Part shown: positions 1-8,070 of the stretch, piece by piece
Numbering within the stretch: the first letter of the stretch is position 1
Layout: the number at the start of each line of letters is the position of its first letter
DNA from: Acidimicrobiia bacterium
GTDB taxonomy: Bacteria; Actinomycetota; Acidimicrobiia; Spongiisociales; SHLN01
NCBI GenBank assembly: GCA_029862065.1
Contig: JAOTYB010000005.1
Location: 1 to 37,740, forward strand
DNA length: 37,740 bases
Direction of reading: 5' to 3'
Program-made: the position numbers and the translations under genes
The notes under the pieces: generated by a model
What the model was told of the DNA's origin: nothing
Seen by the model: only the letters and a program-made list of their open reading frames with translations
Databases searched by the model: none

Positions 1-1
1 T

Positions 2-604
2 GATAGTGCCGGTGAGCGCACGATCATCAACTACACCGAGAGCAGCCTGTTCGCCGGTGGCGACACCTCGATGGCGGCTGAGCTGGGCGGAGTCGACGCG
101 GTGCTGGTGGACGTCCGGTGGCCGTCGGGAGCCTCGGCGGCGGTGGCGGCTGCCTCCGTCGCCGGCCTTCCCTCGGTATTCGATTTCGACCGGCCGATGA
201 TCGACGGGGGGACCGACCTCATCCGGAGTGCCAGTCACGTCGCCTTCTCGCAGGCGGCTCTGGCTGCCACTTCCGGGTCGGATGATCCGGCGGTTGGGCT
301 GCAGACGATGAGCTCGAAAACCGATGCCTGGTTGGCTGTGACCGCCGGTGCCGACGGGGTGTGGTGGCTGGACGGCGGCGACGTTCGCCATCTGGCGGCT
401 TTCGATGTCCCGGTGGTCGATACCGTTGGGGCTGGAGATGTGTTTCATGGTGCCCTCGCCCTCAGCTTGGGGGAGGGTCGGGGAGAGGCCGAGGCCGTAC
501 GGTTTGCGGCTGCGGCCGCGGCTTTGAAGTGCACTAAACCGGGGGGCCGGGCGGGAGCGCCCACCCGGCCCGAAGTGGAAGCATTGCTAGAAGGAGAACA
601 CTGA
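2..604 (+). CDS. PfkB-family kinase, probable 6-deoxy-6-sulfofructose kinase (YihV-like), 5' end missing
   Basis: The reading frame enters from the left edge, and 200 residues plus the stop are visible; about 100 N-terminal residues are missing relative to E. coli YihV (298 aa). The ribokinase-family C-terminal motif VDTVGAGDVFHGALA is intact, with catalytic Asp at visible residue 146. From memory of YihV, several stretches match unusually well: GERxIINY near the left edge, VDVRW, and ALKCTKPGGRAG near the end. The Asn of INY and the Arg of DVRW fall where YihV has Asn109 and Arg138, which I recall as part of its sulfonate pocket. The predicted reaction is ATP-dependent phosphorylation of sulfofructose in the cytosol. 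The stop overlaps the start of the aldolase gene (TGATG), so the two are translationally coupled. Kinase class is certain; sulfosugar specificity is inference, and another ketose such as tagatose or fructose remains possible. Confidence 0.8.
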   Translation, partial: DSAGERTIINYTESSLFAGGDTSMAAELGGVDAVLVDVRWPSGASAAVAAASVAGLPSVFDFDRPMIDGGTDLIRSASHVAFSQAALAATSGSDDPAVGLQTMSSKTDAWLAVTAGADGVWWLDGGDVRHLAAFDVPVVDTVGAGDVFHGALALSLGEGRGEAEAVRFAAAAAALKCTKPGGRAGAPTRPEVEALLEGEH

Positions 605-1644
605 TGGAAGCCGGCAAGCTGTGGGGCCTCCGCCGATTGGCCGATGCCGATGGTCGCTTCAAGATGCTGGCCGTCGACCAGCGGCCTCCGATCAAGAACC
701 TCATCTGCGAACGGCGCGGCGTGGACGAGGCCTCCTATGAGGATGTCTGTGATTTCAAGGCCCTGCTGGTCGAGGAGTTGGCCCCCCACGCCTCGGCGGT
801 GTTGCTCGACCCGCACTTCGCCTACCCGGCCGCCGGCCACCTCTTATCCCCCACCCAGGGCGTGGTCCTTACCCTCGAGGATTCGATTTTCGACGACGCT
901 CCCGGGGGGCGGCGCTCGGCTGAGATTGACAACTGGAGTGTGGCCAAGATCAAGCGGGCGGGGGGAGACGCCGTCAAGGTGCTGGCCTGGTATCGGCCCG
1001 ATGCCGACCCGGCAGTGAATGAGCACCAGCAGGAGTTCGTGGCCGCCATCGGCGATGCCTGCCGCCGGTACGACATCCCCTTCGTCTTTGAGCTGCTGGT
1101 GTATCCGTTCGCCGGAGCCGCCGGACACCACACCGACTACGTGGAGGACACGGCCAAGCGAGCCGAAGACGTGGTGGCCAGTGTGGAGACCTTCGCGGCT
1201 CCCCGGTTTGGCGTCGACCTGTTCAAGCTCGAGAGCCCGATTCCGGCCGGAGATGTCCCCGCCCAGTCCGACGACGACGGCACCACCCAGGGGTGGTTCG
1301 ATGCGCTCGGCCGGGCCGCCGACCGGCCGTGGGTCATGCTGTCGGCCGGCGCCACCCAGGAGGCCTTCCGCACCGTGTTGGGCTACGCCTATGCCGCCGG
1401 GGCCAACGGGTACCTGGCCGGCCGGGCCATCTGGTGGGATGCCTGCCAGGCCTTCCCCGACCTGGAGGCCATGCGGGGCCAGCTGCAGGTGGGCTCCGTC
1501 CCATACATGGAGAGTCTCAATCGCATGACCGACCAACAGGCGGCGCCCTGGACCGAACACCCCGGGGCCCTCGGGTCCCCGACGCTGGACGGGGCTGGGG
1601 CCGGCTTCCGGGCCACCTACGGCGATTTCGGGGGCGACGCATGA
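604..1644 (+). CDS. Class I LacD/YihT-family aldolase (tagatose-bisphosphate or sulfofructose-phosphate aldolase)
   Basis: 346 aa, close to LacD length (about 325-330). Visible family blocks are MLAVDQRPP (22-29), a VKVLAWYRPDAD strand (124-135), the Schiff-base segment FGVDLFKLESP with Lys208, and WVMLSAG followed by YLAGRAIWWDA near residue 270. The lysine means a class I, metal-independent mechanism. The predicted reaction is cleavage of a ketose phosphate to dihydroxyacetone phosphate plus a C3 aldehyde, which would be sulfolactaldehyde if the upstream kinase makes sulfofructose phosphate. The motifs do not separate tagatose-1,6-bisphosphate, fructose-1,6-bisphosphate and SFP aldolases; only the YihV-like neighbour favours SFP. 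The start follows an AGAAGGAGA ribosome-binding site and overlaps the kinase stop. The stop overlaps the isomerase start (ATGA). Confidence 0.85.
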   Translation: MEAGKLWGLRRLADADGRFKMLAVDQRPPIKNLICERRGVDEASYEDVCDFKALLVEELAPHASAVLLDPHFAYPAAGHLLSPTQGVVLTLEDSIFDDAPGGRRSAEIDNWSVAKIKRAGGDAVKVLAWYRPDADPAVNEHQQEFVAAIGDACRRYDIPFVFELLVYPFAGAAGHHTDYVEDTAKRAEDVVASVETFAAPRFGVDLFKLESPIPAGDVPAQSDDDGTTQGWFDALGRAADRPWVMLSAGATQEAFRTVLGYAYAAGANGYLAGRAIWWDACQAFPDLEAMRGQLQVGSVPYMESLNRMTDQQAAPWTEHPGALGSPTLDGAGAGFRATYGDFGGDA

Positions 1645-3047
1645 CCATCGGCATCATTGCCCTGGCCCGGCCGACCTTCGACGTCGACTTTGCCGAGGCA
1701 GTCGCCGCCGAGGCGTTCTCCCTCATCGACGGCCTGGGCCTGGACGTCGTCGGAGATCGTGCACTGTTGTTCGATGCGGAGAGCACCGCGGCTGCCATCG
1801 AGGATCTTCGTGCCCATGATCTGGCCGCCCTGGTGGTGCTGCAGGTGACCTTCACCGATGCCACCATGACCAAGGAGTTGGCCGGGGCTATCGATGCCCC
1901 GCTTATCTTCTGGGCCTTCCCTGAAGATCGCACCGGAGGTCGGCTGCGACTCAATGCCCTGTGCGGCATCAACCTGGCAGGCCACGCTCTCCGGCGCCTC
2001 AATCGGTCGTTCTCCTATCTGTACGCCCGCCCGGGCGATCCCACGACCGTGACCGAGTTGACCAGGCTGCTGGCCGGCGGCGCCAATGTCGACACCGCGG
2101 TTCGGCTGGTCCCAGATGCCGGGGAATTATCAGCCAATGCTCTGGCGGCGGCCGATCGGGTTGGGGCGGCGCTCGACGGGCTGCGGACCGGGGTTATCGG
2201 TGACTTCCCGGATGGGTTTGACCCGTGCCGCTATGACCCCGAAGCGGTGCGCCGGCTAACCGGCATCACCGTCGATCGGGTCGAGCTGACCGAGCTGTTC
2301 GCCCGGGCCGATCAGGTTCCTTCGCCGGCGGTGGCCCAAGCGCGGGAGCGGGCAGCCGGTTCGCTGGGGTCACTCGACGATCTCGACCAGGGAGAGCTGG
2401 ACAACAGTCTCCGTTTGTACGGAGGGTTGCAGAGCCTGGTGATCGACAACGAATGGGCCGGACTGGCCACTCGCTGCTGGCCCGAGTGCTTCACCGAGTA
2501 CGGGGGAGCGGCCTGCGCACCGCAGGCCATGCTGTCCGATGACGGCACCCCCTCCATGTGTGAGGCCGATGTCTACGGCACCCTCACCGGTCTCATCCTG
2601 CAAGAACTGTCGGGCGAGGCGCCGTTCGTGGCCGATCTCGTCGACATCGATCCCGACGACAACAGTGCAGCAGTGTGGCATTGTGGCCTGGCTCCCCTCA
2701 GCATGGTCGGCCAGGACGCCGACGCCTCGCCGACCGTGCATTCCAATCGCCGCAAACCGCTGCTGCACGAGTTCGTCCTCAAACCCGGCCGGGTGACCAT
2801 CGCCCGGTTGAGCCAGGCGGCCGACCGACATCAGCTCGTCGTGGGCGGTGGTGAAATGCTGCCTGCTCCCCTGCCCTTCTCGGGCACGGCCGGGGTTGTG
2901 CGGTTCGACAAACCAGCAGCCGATGTGCTGGCCACCATCATGGCCGAGGGTCTCGAGCATCACTACGGCATCGTGTACGGCGAGTACGAGGAGGAGCTCC
3001 TCGCCCTGGCCGCCAAATGGGAGCTGCCGGTGGTAAACCTGACATGA
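1641..3047 (+). CDS. L-fucose/L-arabinose isomerase-family protein
   Basis: 468 aa from the ATG that overlaps the aldolase stop; an open frame extends upstream inside the aldolase gene but is its shadow. FucI is about 590 aa and AraA about 500, so this belongs to the shorter FucI-like group. The C-terminal half carries the expected Mn-binding residues: Glu282 in WPECF, Asp310 in CEADVYG and His440/441 in EHHYGIVYG. The family interconverts aldoses and ketoses through a metal-bound enediol. In this operon it would supply the ketose for the kinase and could stand in for the AGE-type sulfoquinovose isomerase YihS, which is absent from the window. That role is inference; no FucI-family sulfoquinovose isomerase is known to me. 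The stop overlaps the next gene's ATG. Confidence 0.85.
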   Translation: MTIGIIALARPTFDVDFAEAVAAEAFSLIDGLGLDVVGDRALLFDAESTAAAIEDLRAHDLAALVVLQVTFTDATMTKELAGAIDAPLIFWAFPEDRTGGRLRLNALCGINLAGHALRRLNRSFSYLYARPGDPTTVTELTRLLAGGANVDTAVRLVPDAGELSANALAAADRVGAALDGLRTGVIGDFPDGFDPCRYDPEAVRRLTGITVDRVELTELFARADQVPSPAVAQARERAAGSLGSLDDLDQGELDNSLRLYGGLQSLVIDNEWAGLATRCWPECFTEYGGAACAPQAMLSDDGTPSMCEADVYGTLTGLILQELSGEAPFVADLVDIDPDDNSAAVWHCGLAPLSMVGQDADASPTVHSNRRKPLLHEFVLKPGRVTIARLSQAADRHQLVVGGGEMLPAPLPFSGTAGVVRFDKPAADVLATIMAEGLEHHYGIVYGEYEEELLALAAKWELPVVNLT

Positions 3048-4138
3048 CCATCCGCTACGGGATCATCGGCTCGGGAATCATGGGTATCGAGCACATCCAG
3101 AACATCAACCATCTGGATGACGGGGTGGTGGTGGCCGTTGCCGATCCGATCGAGGAAATGCAGGCCTGGGGAGCCGCCGAGGCCAACGGTGAGGTCGAGA
3201 CGTTCGCCGACCACAAGGATCTGCTGGCCGCCGACCTGGTGGATGCCGTGGTGGTTGCGTCGCCCAATATGACTCACGCCGACGTGCTCGATGACGTGCT
3301 GGCCGTTGACGGGCTGCACGTGATGGTCGAGAAGCCGCTGGCCACCACCGTCGCCGACTGCCGGCGCATCATCTCGGCCGCCGAAGGGCGAACCGGCGTG
3401 GTGTGGGTGGGCCTCGAGTACCGGTATATGCCGGCCGCCGCCCGGCTCCTCCGGGAGGTAAAGGGAGGTGCAGTCGGCACGCTTCGCCAGGTGGCCATTC
3501 GCGAGCACCGCTTCCCCTTCCTGCCCAAGATCGGCCATTGGAATCGCTTTAACCGCAACACCGGCGGCACGCTGGTGGAGAAGTGCTGTCACTTCTTCGA
3601 CCTGATGAACCTCATCGTCGAGGCAGAGCCGGTCCGGGTGATGGCCAGTGGGGGACAGGATTTCAACCATCTCGACGAGTCCTACGACGGGGAGGTCCCC
3701 GACATCCTCGATGCAGCGCTGGTGATCTTTGAGTATGAGAACGGCGCCCGGGCGATGCTCGACCTGTGTATGTATGCCGAGGCCACCAAACACCAGGAAG
3801 AGATCGCGGTGGTCGGAGACAGAGGGAAGGTGGAAGCCCTCACTCCCGGCCCGGTCTCTCGTGGCGCCGACCCCCGGCAAGTGGTCCGCATCGGCAATCG
3901 GGCGGCTTCGACCGTGGAGGAACTGATTGTCGACGACGACCGAATTCAATGGCAGGGCGGCCACCACGGCTCCAGCTACATCGAGCACGTCGAGTTTCTC
4001 GAAGCCATCCGGACCGGACAGCCGGCGGCCGTCACGCTGGAGGACGGCTTGATCTCGGTGGCCATGGGTCTGGCCGCCCAGCAGTCGATTGCCGAGGGCC
4101 GGGTGGTCGAAATGGCTGAGGTCCTGGGCGTCTCTTAG
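3044..4138 (+). CDS. Gfo/Idh/MocA-family NAD(P)-dependent oxidoreductase (possible oxidoreductive glycosidase)
   Basis: 364 aa from the ATG overlapping the isomerase stop. The N-terminal Rossmann fold begins YGIIGSGIMG, and the family EKP signature is at residues 96-98. The C-terminal alpha/beta domain includes GLEYRYMP, then WNRFNRNTGG followed by EKCCHFFDLMN, which places Lys and His in the usual catalytic position. Family members oxidise sugars or inositols with NAD(P), and some (GH4/GH109-like, and the GH188 NAD-dependent sulfoquinovosidases) hydrolyse glycosides by an oxidation-elimination route. Beside a YihV-like kinase, a GH188-like role in releasing sulfoquinovose from its glycosides is attractive, but I cannot check active-site residues for that family. 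A simple dehydrogenase is the alternative. It is the last gene of the plus-strand operon and ends 12 bases before the convergent permease. Confidence 0.82.
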   Translation: MTIRYGIIGSGIMGIEHIQNINHLDDGVVVAVADPIEEMQAWGAAEANGEVETFADHKDLLAADLVDAVVVASPNMTHADVLDDVLAVDGLHVMVEKPLATTVADCRRIISAAEGRTGVVWVGLEYRYMPAAARLLREVKGGAVGTLRQVAIREHRFPFLPKIGHWNRFNRNTGGTLVEKCCHFFDLMNLIVEAEPVRVMASGGQDFNHLDESYDGEVPDILDAALVIFEYENGARAMLDLCMYAEATKHQEEIAVVGDRGKVEALTPGPVSRGADPRQVVRIGNRAASTVEELIVDDDRIQWQGGHHGSSYIEHVEFLEAIRTGQPAAVTLEDGLISVAMGLAAQQSIAEGRVVEMAEVLGVS

Positions 4139-4150
4139 GGCGCCCGCGTA

Positions 4151-5110
4151 TCAGCCCTTGGTTGAGCCGGCCAGCAGCCCGCTGACGAAGTATCTCTGCA
4201 GGGAGAAGAACACCGTAAGCGGCAAGACCATGCTCACAAATGCGGCAGCGGTGAGTATGTGCCAGTCCTGGCCGCGGCTGCCCGTCACGTTGGCCAGGAC
4301 GACGGTGACCGGTGCGACGTTTTCTGCACTTCCCACGAACGTCACGGCGATCAGATAGTCGTTCCAGGTCCAGAGGAACTGGAAGATGGCAAAGGCAGCC
4401 AGGGCTGGGACCGAAAGCGGCACGATCAGCTTCCAGAAGATCGTGAAGTGGTCACCGCCGTCAATTCGGGCCGACTCGATGACATCGCGGGGGAGGGTGG
4501 ACATGTAGTTGGTGAGCAGGAAGACGGCTAAGGGCATGCCAAAGCCGGTGTGAGTTGCCCAAACGCTGAAACTTGTCCCTTGCAGATCCAGGTCGGGGAA
4601 GATGGTCATGTCGAGTCCGAATATGCCGAGGTGGGCACCACCCACGTAGAGCTGCAACAGGGGGATCAGAGACATCTGGATGGGAACCGCCAGCAGCGAG
4701 ACCAGCAGGATGAATATCCAATTACGGCCCGGGAAGTCCATCCAGGCAAATGCGTAGGCGGCAAAGGCCGCGATGGCGATGGGGATGATGGTGGCCGGGA
4801 TGACGATGGCCAGCGAGTTGAGGAGCGCGTCGCCCATGCCGGGGGCCGCTGATCCGGTTCCGAACAGGACGAAGTCGTAGTTGTCGAGGGTGACCGATGG
4901 GTCGGAGAACCAGGTCCACCATCCCGTGGTCTTGATGTCGGACTCGCTGCGGAATGAACTGATGAACAAGCCGAGAGTTGGCACCAGCCACACGATGGCG
5001 AGGATCCAGACAATGACCTTGGTTCCGCCCCGGCTGAGTTTGTTGTACAGGCGAGTGCCGAGCGGAGCAGGGCTCTCGGTTTCTTGGCGGGTCTTGGTAT
5101 CGACGGTCAT
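4151..5110 (-). CDS. Carbohydrate ABC transporter permease, MalG type
   Basis: 319 aa inner-membrane permease of the CUT1 family. About six hydrophobic segments are visible, starting with VIVWILAIVWLVPTLGLFIS near residue 35. The cytoplasmic EAA loop is present as ESARIDGGDHFTIFWKLIVP (about 220-239), where the ATPase docks. The ATG overlaps the stop of the MalF-like gene (ATGA), so the two permeases are coupled. No ATP-binding subunit lies in the window; many actinobacteria use one shared MsiK/UgpC-type ATPase for several sugar importers. The gene converges on the oxidoreductase gene. Confidence 0.92.
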   Translation of the reverse strand: MTVDTKTRQETESPAPLGTRLYNKLSRGGTKVIVWILAIVWLVPTLGLFISSFRSESDIKTTGWWTWFSDPSVTLDNYDFVLFGTGSAAPGMGDALLNSLAIVIPATIIPIAIAAFAAYAFAWMDFPGRNWIFILLVSLLAVPIQMSLIPLLQLYVGGAHLGIFGLDMTIFPDLDLQGTSFSVWATHTGFGMPLAVFLLTNYMSTLPRDVIESARIDGGDHFTIFWKLIVPLSVPALAAFAIFQFLWTWNDYLIAVTFVGSAENVAPVTVVLANVTGSRGQDWHILTAAAFVSMVLPLTVFFSLQRYFVSGLLAGSTKG

Positions 5111-6453
5111 CGGAGAGCTGCTTCTTCCTGCACCCGTCGGATGTTGATGTACATGATCGGGAGGATGAATATGAGCAGGACGGTGGCGAGGGCGGCCCCC
5201 CGACCGGCCTGGGTGAACCGGAACGCCTGATCGAACATTTCGTTGGCGATGACGTTGGTGTCGAACTCGCCGTTGGTCATCACCTTGACGATGTCGTACA
5301 CCTTCATGACAACCACGATTAGCGTCGTCACCACTACCGCGATGGTCGACCGAATATTGGGAATGGTCACCCGCCAGAAGATATCCCGATCGGTTGCCCC
5401 GTCGACCCGGGCGGCCTCGATCTGGTCACCGGGAACGGCCTTGATTGCCGAAGACAGCACGACCATGGCGAAGCCCGCCTGGATCCAGATCATGACGATG
5501 ATCAGGAAGAAGGTGTTCCACGGGAGGCGGATGAGCCAGGGGACCGGTGCCTGCCCGAAGAAATCCATGAGTGCGTTGAGGGCGCCGATCTGGGTCTCGC
5601 CGGGCGGTTGGAAGTTGTAAACGAAGCGCCAGATCACCGAAGCGCCGACCATCGAGATCGCCATTGGCAGAAAGATGATCGCTTTGACGATGGTTTCGCC
5701 CCGCTCCATCCGGTTGCTGACGGCTGCCACGAACAACCCGAGGCCGGTGGCGAAGAGGGTGACGGAAAACACCCACCACAGGTTGTTCCAAATGACTCCG
5801 CTGAGGACGGTGAAGACTGCGAACAGAACGCCGACGACCCCAACGCTGATCCAGCCGACGGTGCTCGGGTTCTCCCAGTCGGCCCGTACCCCGATCTCGC
5901 GGCCCCGGCGGACCGCCAAGAACAGCCCAACTGCCACACCGACCAATCCGGCATAGAACAGCCTGCTCCCGAATATGTCCGTCCAACCAGACACTTTGAA
6001 GAGGTCATCGTTGGTGAAGATCCACTGGAAGTTGTCGAATCCCACCCACGAGCTGCTGTCGCGGTTCTTGAGGGCGAGGATGGCGGTCCTGATGGTGGGA
6101 ATGATCAACGTGATGGACACGGCGAAGAGCGCCGGTCCGACAAACACCCACGGGCGAACCTTGTCGGCAATGGCAGCCCGACGAGGACCCGACAGGTCCT
6201 GGGTCCGTCCGAGACCGGCTCCGAGGACAGCACCGACCACGCCACCGGCGAAGATGGTGAGCAGTCCTCCGCCGACCCAGTTCCCATTGAGGAAAGCCCC
6301 TATGAGCAGGCCGAGGAATAGGCCGACTGCGCCGAGAAAGAGGCTCCAATTGGTGCGGGCCTGGTCGAGGACCAGGTTGATGAGAAAGAAGAGGGCGAAG
6401 AAGGCAACGACGGTGATGATCACCCCGATGAGGGTCGATATCACTGCTCCCAT
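5107..6453 (-). CDS. Carbohydrate ABC transporter permease, MalF type, enlarged
   Basis: 448 aa, against about 290-330 aa for ordinary CUT1 permeases. The core C-terminal domain has the EAA loop EAARVDGATDRDIFWRVTIP at about residues 347-366. Two additions explain the length: roughly 95 extra N-terminal residues with about three hydrophobic segments, one of them glycine-rich, and an insertion at about 165-225 that carries two more membrane segments around a charged RRGREIGVRADWE loop, between the first core helix and the WWVFSVTLF helix. The start has a GGGAGG site five bases upstream. The overall look resembles alpha-glucoside AglF-type permeases (from memory). It is translated together with the MalG partner. 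Confidence 0.9.
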   Translation of the reverse strand: MGAVISTLIGVIITVVAFFALFFLINLVLDQARTNWSLFLGAVGLFLGLLIGAFLNGNWVGGGLLTIFAGGVVGAVLGAGLGRTQDLSGPRRAAIADKVRPWVFVGPALFAVSITLIIPTIRTAILALKNRDSSSWVGFDNFQWIFTNDDLFKVSGWTDIFGSRLFYAGLVGVAVGLFLAVRRGREIGVRADWENPSTVGWISVGVVGVLFAVFTVLSGVIWNNLWWVFSVTLFATGLGLFVAAVSNRMERGETIVKAIIFLPMAISMVGASVIWRFVYNFQPPGETQIGALNALMDFFGQAPVPWLIRLPWNTFFLIIVMIWIQAGFAMVVLSSAIKAVPGDQIEAARVDGATDRDIFWRVTIPNIRSTIAVVVTTLIVVVMKVYDIVKVMTNGEFDTNVIANEMFDQAFRFTQAGRGAALATVLLIFILPIMYINIRRVQEEAALR

Positions 6454-6525
6454 GCCAGCCTCCCTTCCCGGATCACACTAGCGAGAGGTTTTACTCCTCG
6501 CATCTGAGATCTCGTTCGGGCATAA

Positions 6526-6559
6526 GAAAGGTGGCGGTGCGTGTGCACCGCCACCTTTC
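6526..6559 (-). terminator. Strong hairpin between binding-protein and permease genes
   Basis: A perfect 15-bp stem (GAAAGGTGGCGGTGC and its complement) encloses a four-base loop, lies 24 bases after the binding-protein stop and is followed on the minus strand by only a weak T-rich tail (TTATG). It sits 72 bases before the MalF-like start. It is probably a partial terminator or mRNA-stabilising structure that lets the binding protein be made in excess over the permeases. Confidence 0.75.
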
Positions 6560-6582
6560 AGTATCTGCTAGTTGGGCGAGGA

Positions 6583-7926
6583 CTACTCCTCGATGCCCTT
6601 CCAGACTTCCTCAACCTTGGCGAACGCATCCTCAACGGTCGCGTTGCCGGCTGTTATGTCGGTCGCTGCCGTCCAGAACTCACCGGCGCCAATGTCTCCG
6701 GGCATCAGGTCGGAAGCATCGAACCGGAATGGATCGGCGCTCACCAGAATTGAACCCAAGGCCTGGGCAAACGGGTCATAAAGTGTCAGGTCCTGCTTGG
6801 TGTTGGCACTTAGGAATCCGCCACCCGGTTGGAGGGCCGAGCGAGCCTCGGCGAACTCGGCACTGGACAGGTGACTCATAACTGCGAGGACCTCAGGACG
6901 GTCATCGAACATCACGTTGTGCGTCCCGGCACCCAGAACCACCGTACCGAAATCATCACTGATCGTTGGCAGGTAGAACACGTTGATGTCGCCGTCTGGC
7001 CCGAGCACTACGTCCGGGTTGGATCCGGAACGGCCCGGGTCTCCCCAGAAGTTGCCGTAGAAGTTGGCCTGGCGGTGCATCATGCAGTTGCCGGCGAGCA
7101 GCGGGAGACCGGAGTCCCCGAAGTCGGTGGATGCGATGGTGTCCTTGCCGCCGAACACATTCCCATCAACGGCCCACAAGTCGTTCACGAAGTTGCCGAC
7201 TTCGATGACCCGGGGGTCGTCGAAGGGAATCTCGTGATTGACCCACTGGTCGTAGACCTCGGGACCGTGGAGGCGAAGCATGAAATCTTCCATCCAGTCG
7301 GTGAACGGCCAGCCCGTCGCACCACCGGAACCGATTCCGATGCACCACGGCGTGTTGCCGTCGGCCTTCATTGTTTCCATCAGGGCCAGCATCTCGTCCC
7401 ATGTGGTGGGAATCGAGTAGTTGTTGGCTGCGAAGGCCGACGGGTTGTACCAGACCAGGCTCTTCAGGTCGGCCTTGCTCGGGCCTCCGTACACCTCTCC
7501 GTCCACCGTCACCAGCTCGAGCCAGAACGGGTCGAAGTCAGCTTTCATAGTGTCGGCCATGTCGCTCGGAAGGGCCTTGATCACTCCGCGGCTCGCTAGA
7601 TCCTTGACCTTGCCGGGCTGGGCATATACGCCGATGTCGGGCGGGTTGCCGCCGGCGATGCGCACGTCGTTCAGCTCCTGGAAGCTCCGGTCACCGGTGA
7701 CAATCAGCTCAATGCCGGTTCGCTCGGTGAACGGGACCAGGGCATCCTTGATGGCTTGCAGCTCCGTCGCCGTTTCCGGCGTGAAGATCTCGACAATGCC
7801 GATGTCTCCGCCGCCTCCACCGCCGCCGTCACCAGCGGTGGTGTCAGTGCTGTCGCTGTCGCCGCAGGCGGCAGCTACGAGGGCCAGTGCTGCAAAGAGC
7901 ATCACTAACCGTCTGAAGTTTTTCAC
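6583..7926 (-). CDS. Sugar ABC transporter substrate-binding lipoprotein
   Basis: 447 aa. A lipoprotein signal peptide (MKNFRRLVMLFAALALVAAAC) places the lipidated Cys at residue 21, followed by a flexible Asp/Thr/Gly-rich linker. The mature part has the type 1 solute-binding (MalE/AglE-like) fold, with the early GIELIVTGDRSFQ region and GGNPPDIGVYAQPG, where families of this kind bind sugar. The start is GTG (complement at 7924-7926) with a clear AGGAGG site seven bases upstream. It is first in the minus-strand operon with the two permeases. Resemblance to alpha-glucoside binding proteins is from memory; if the neighbouring enzymes are sulfoglycolytic, sulfoquinovose or sulfoquinovosyl glycerol, also alpha-linked, would be the ligand to test. 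Confidence 0.92.
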   Translation of the reverse strand: MKNFRRLVMLFAALALVAAACGDSDSTDTTAGDGGGGGGGDIGIVEIFTPETATELQAIKDALVPFTERTGIELIVTGDRSFQELNDVRIAGGNPPDIGVYAQPGKVKDLASRGVIKALPSDMADTMKADFDPFWLELVTVDGEVYGGPSKADLKSLVWYNPSAFAANNYSIPTTWDEMLALMETMKADGNTPWCIGIGSGGATGWPFTDWMEDFMLRLHGPEVYDQWVNHEIPFDDPRVIEVGNFVNDLWAVDGNVFGGKDTIASTDFGDSGLPLLAGNCMMHRQANFYGNFWGDPGRSGSNPDVVLGPDGDINVFYLPTISDDFGTVVLGAGTHNVMFDDRPEVLAVMSHLSSAEFAEARSALQPGGGFLSANTKQDLTLYDPFAQALGSILVSADPFRFDASDLMPGDIGAGEFWTAATDITAGNATVEDAFAKVEEVWKGIEE

Positions 7927-8070
7927 TTCGTTTCCTCCTATTTTGGATAAGTCCTGTCTCCACCCACGCCCGTGCGCCAGGGGTTATTCAGAACCAGCAT
8001 CAAGGATAGTGCCGCCGCCGTTCAGTAACCACTGAGATCTTCGGAACGGCCGGAGCCCTAGGGTGTTTCC

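Noticed and set aside
2-1644. myo-Inositol (IolC-type) kinase plus DUF2090 aldolase
   Set aside because: The second protein has LacD/YihT motifs, not DUF2090, and the kinase resembles YihV; no iolB, iolD, iolE or iolG set is adjacent.
2963-3988. 341-codon open frame on the minus strand opposite the oxidoreductase gene
   Set aside because: It is fully antisense to a clear Gfo/Idh/MocA gene, has no recognisable family motif and is explained by high GC in the third codon position.
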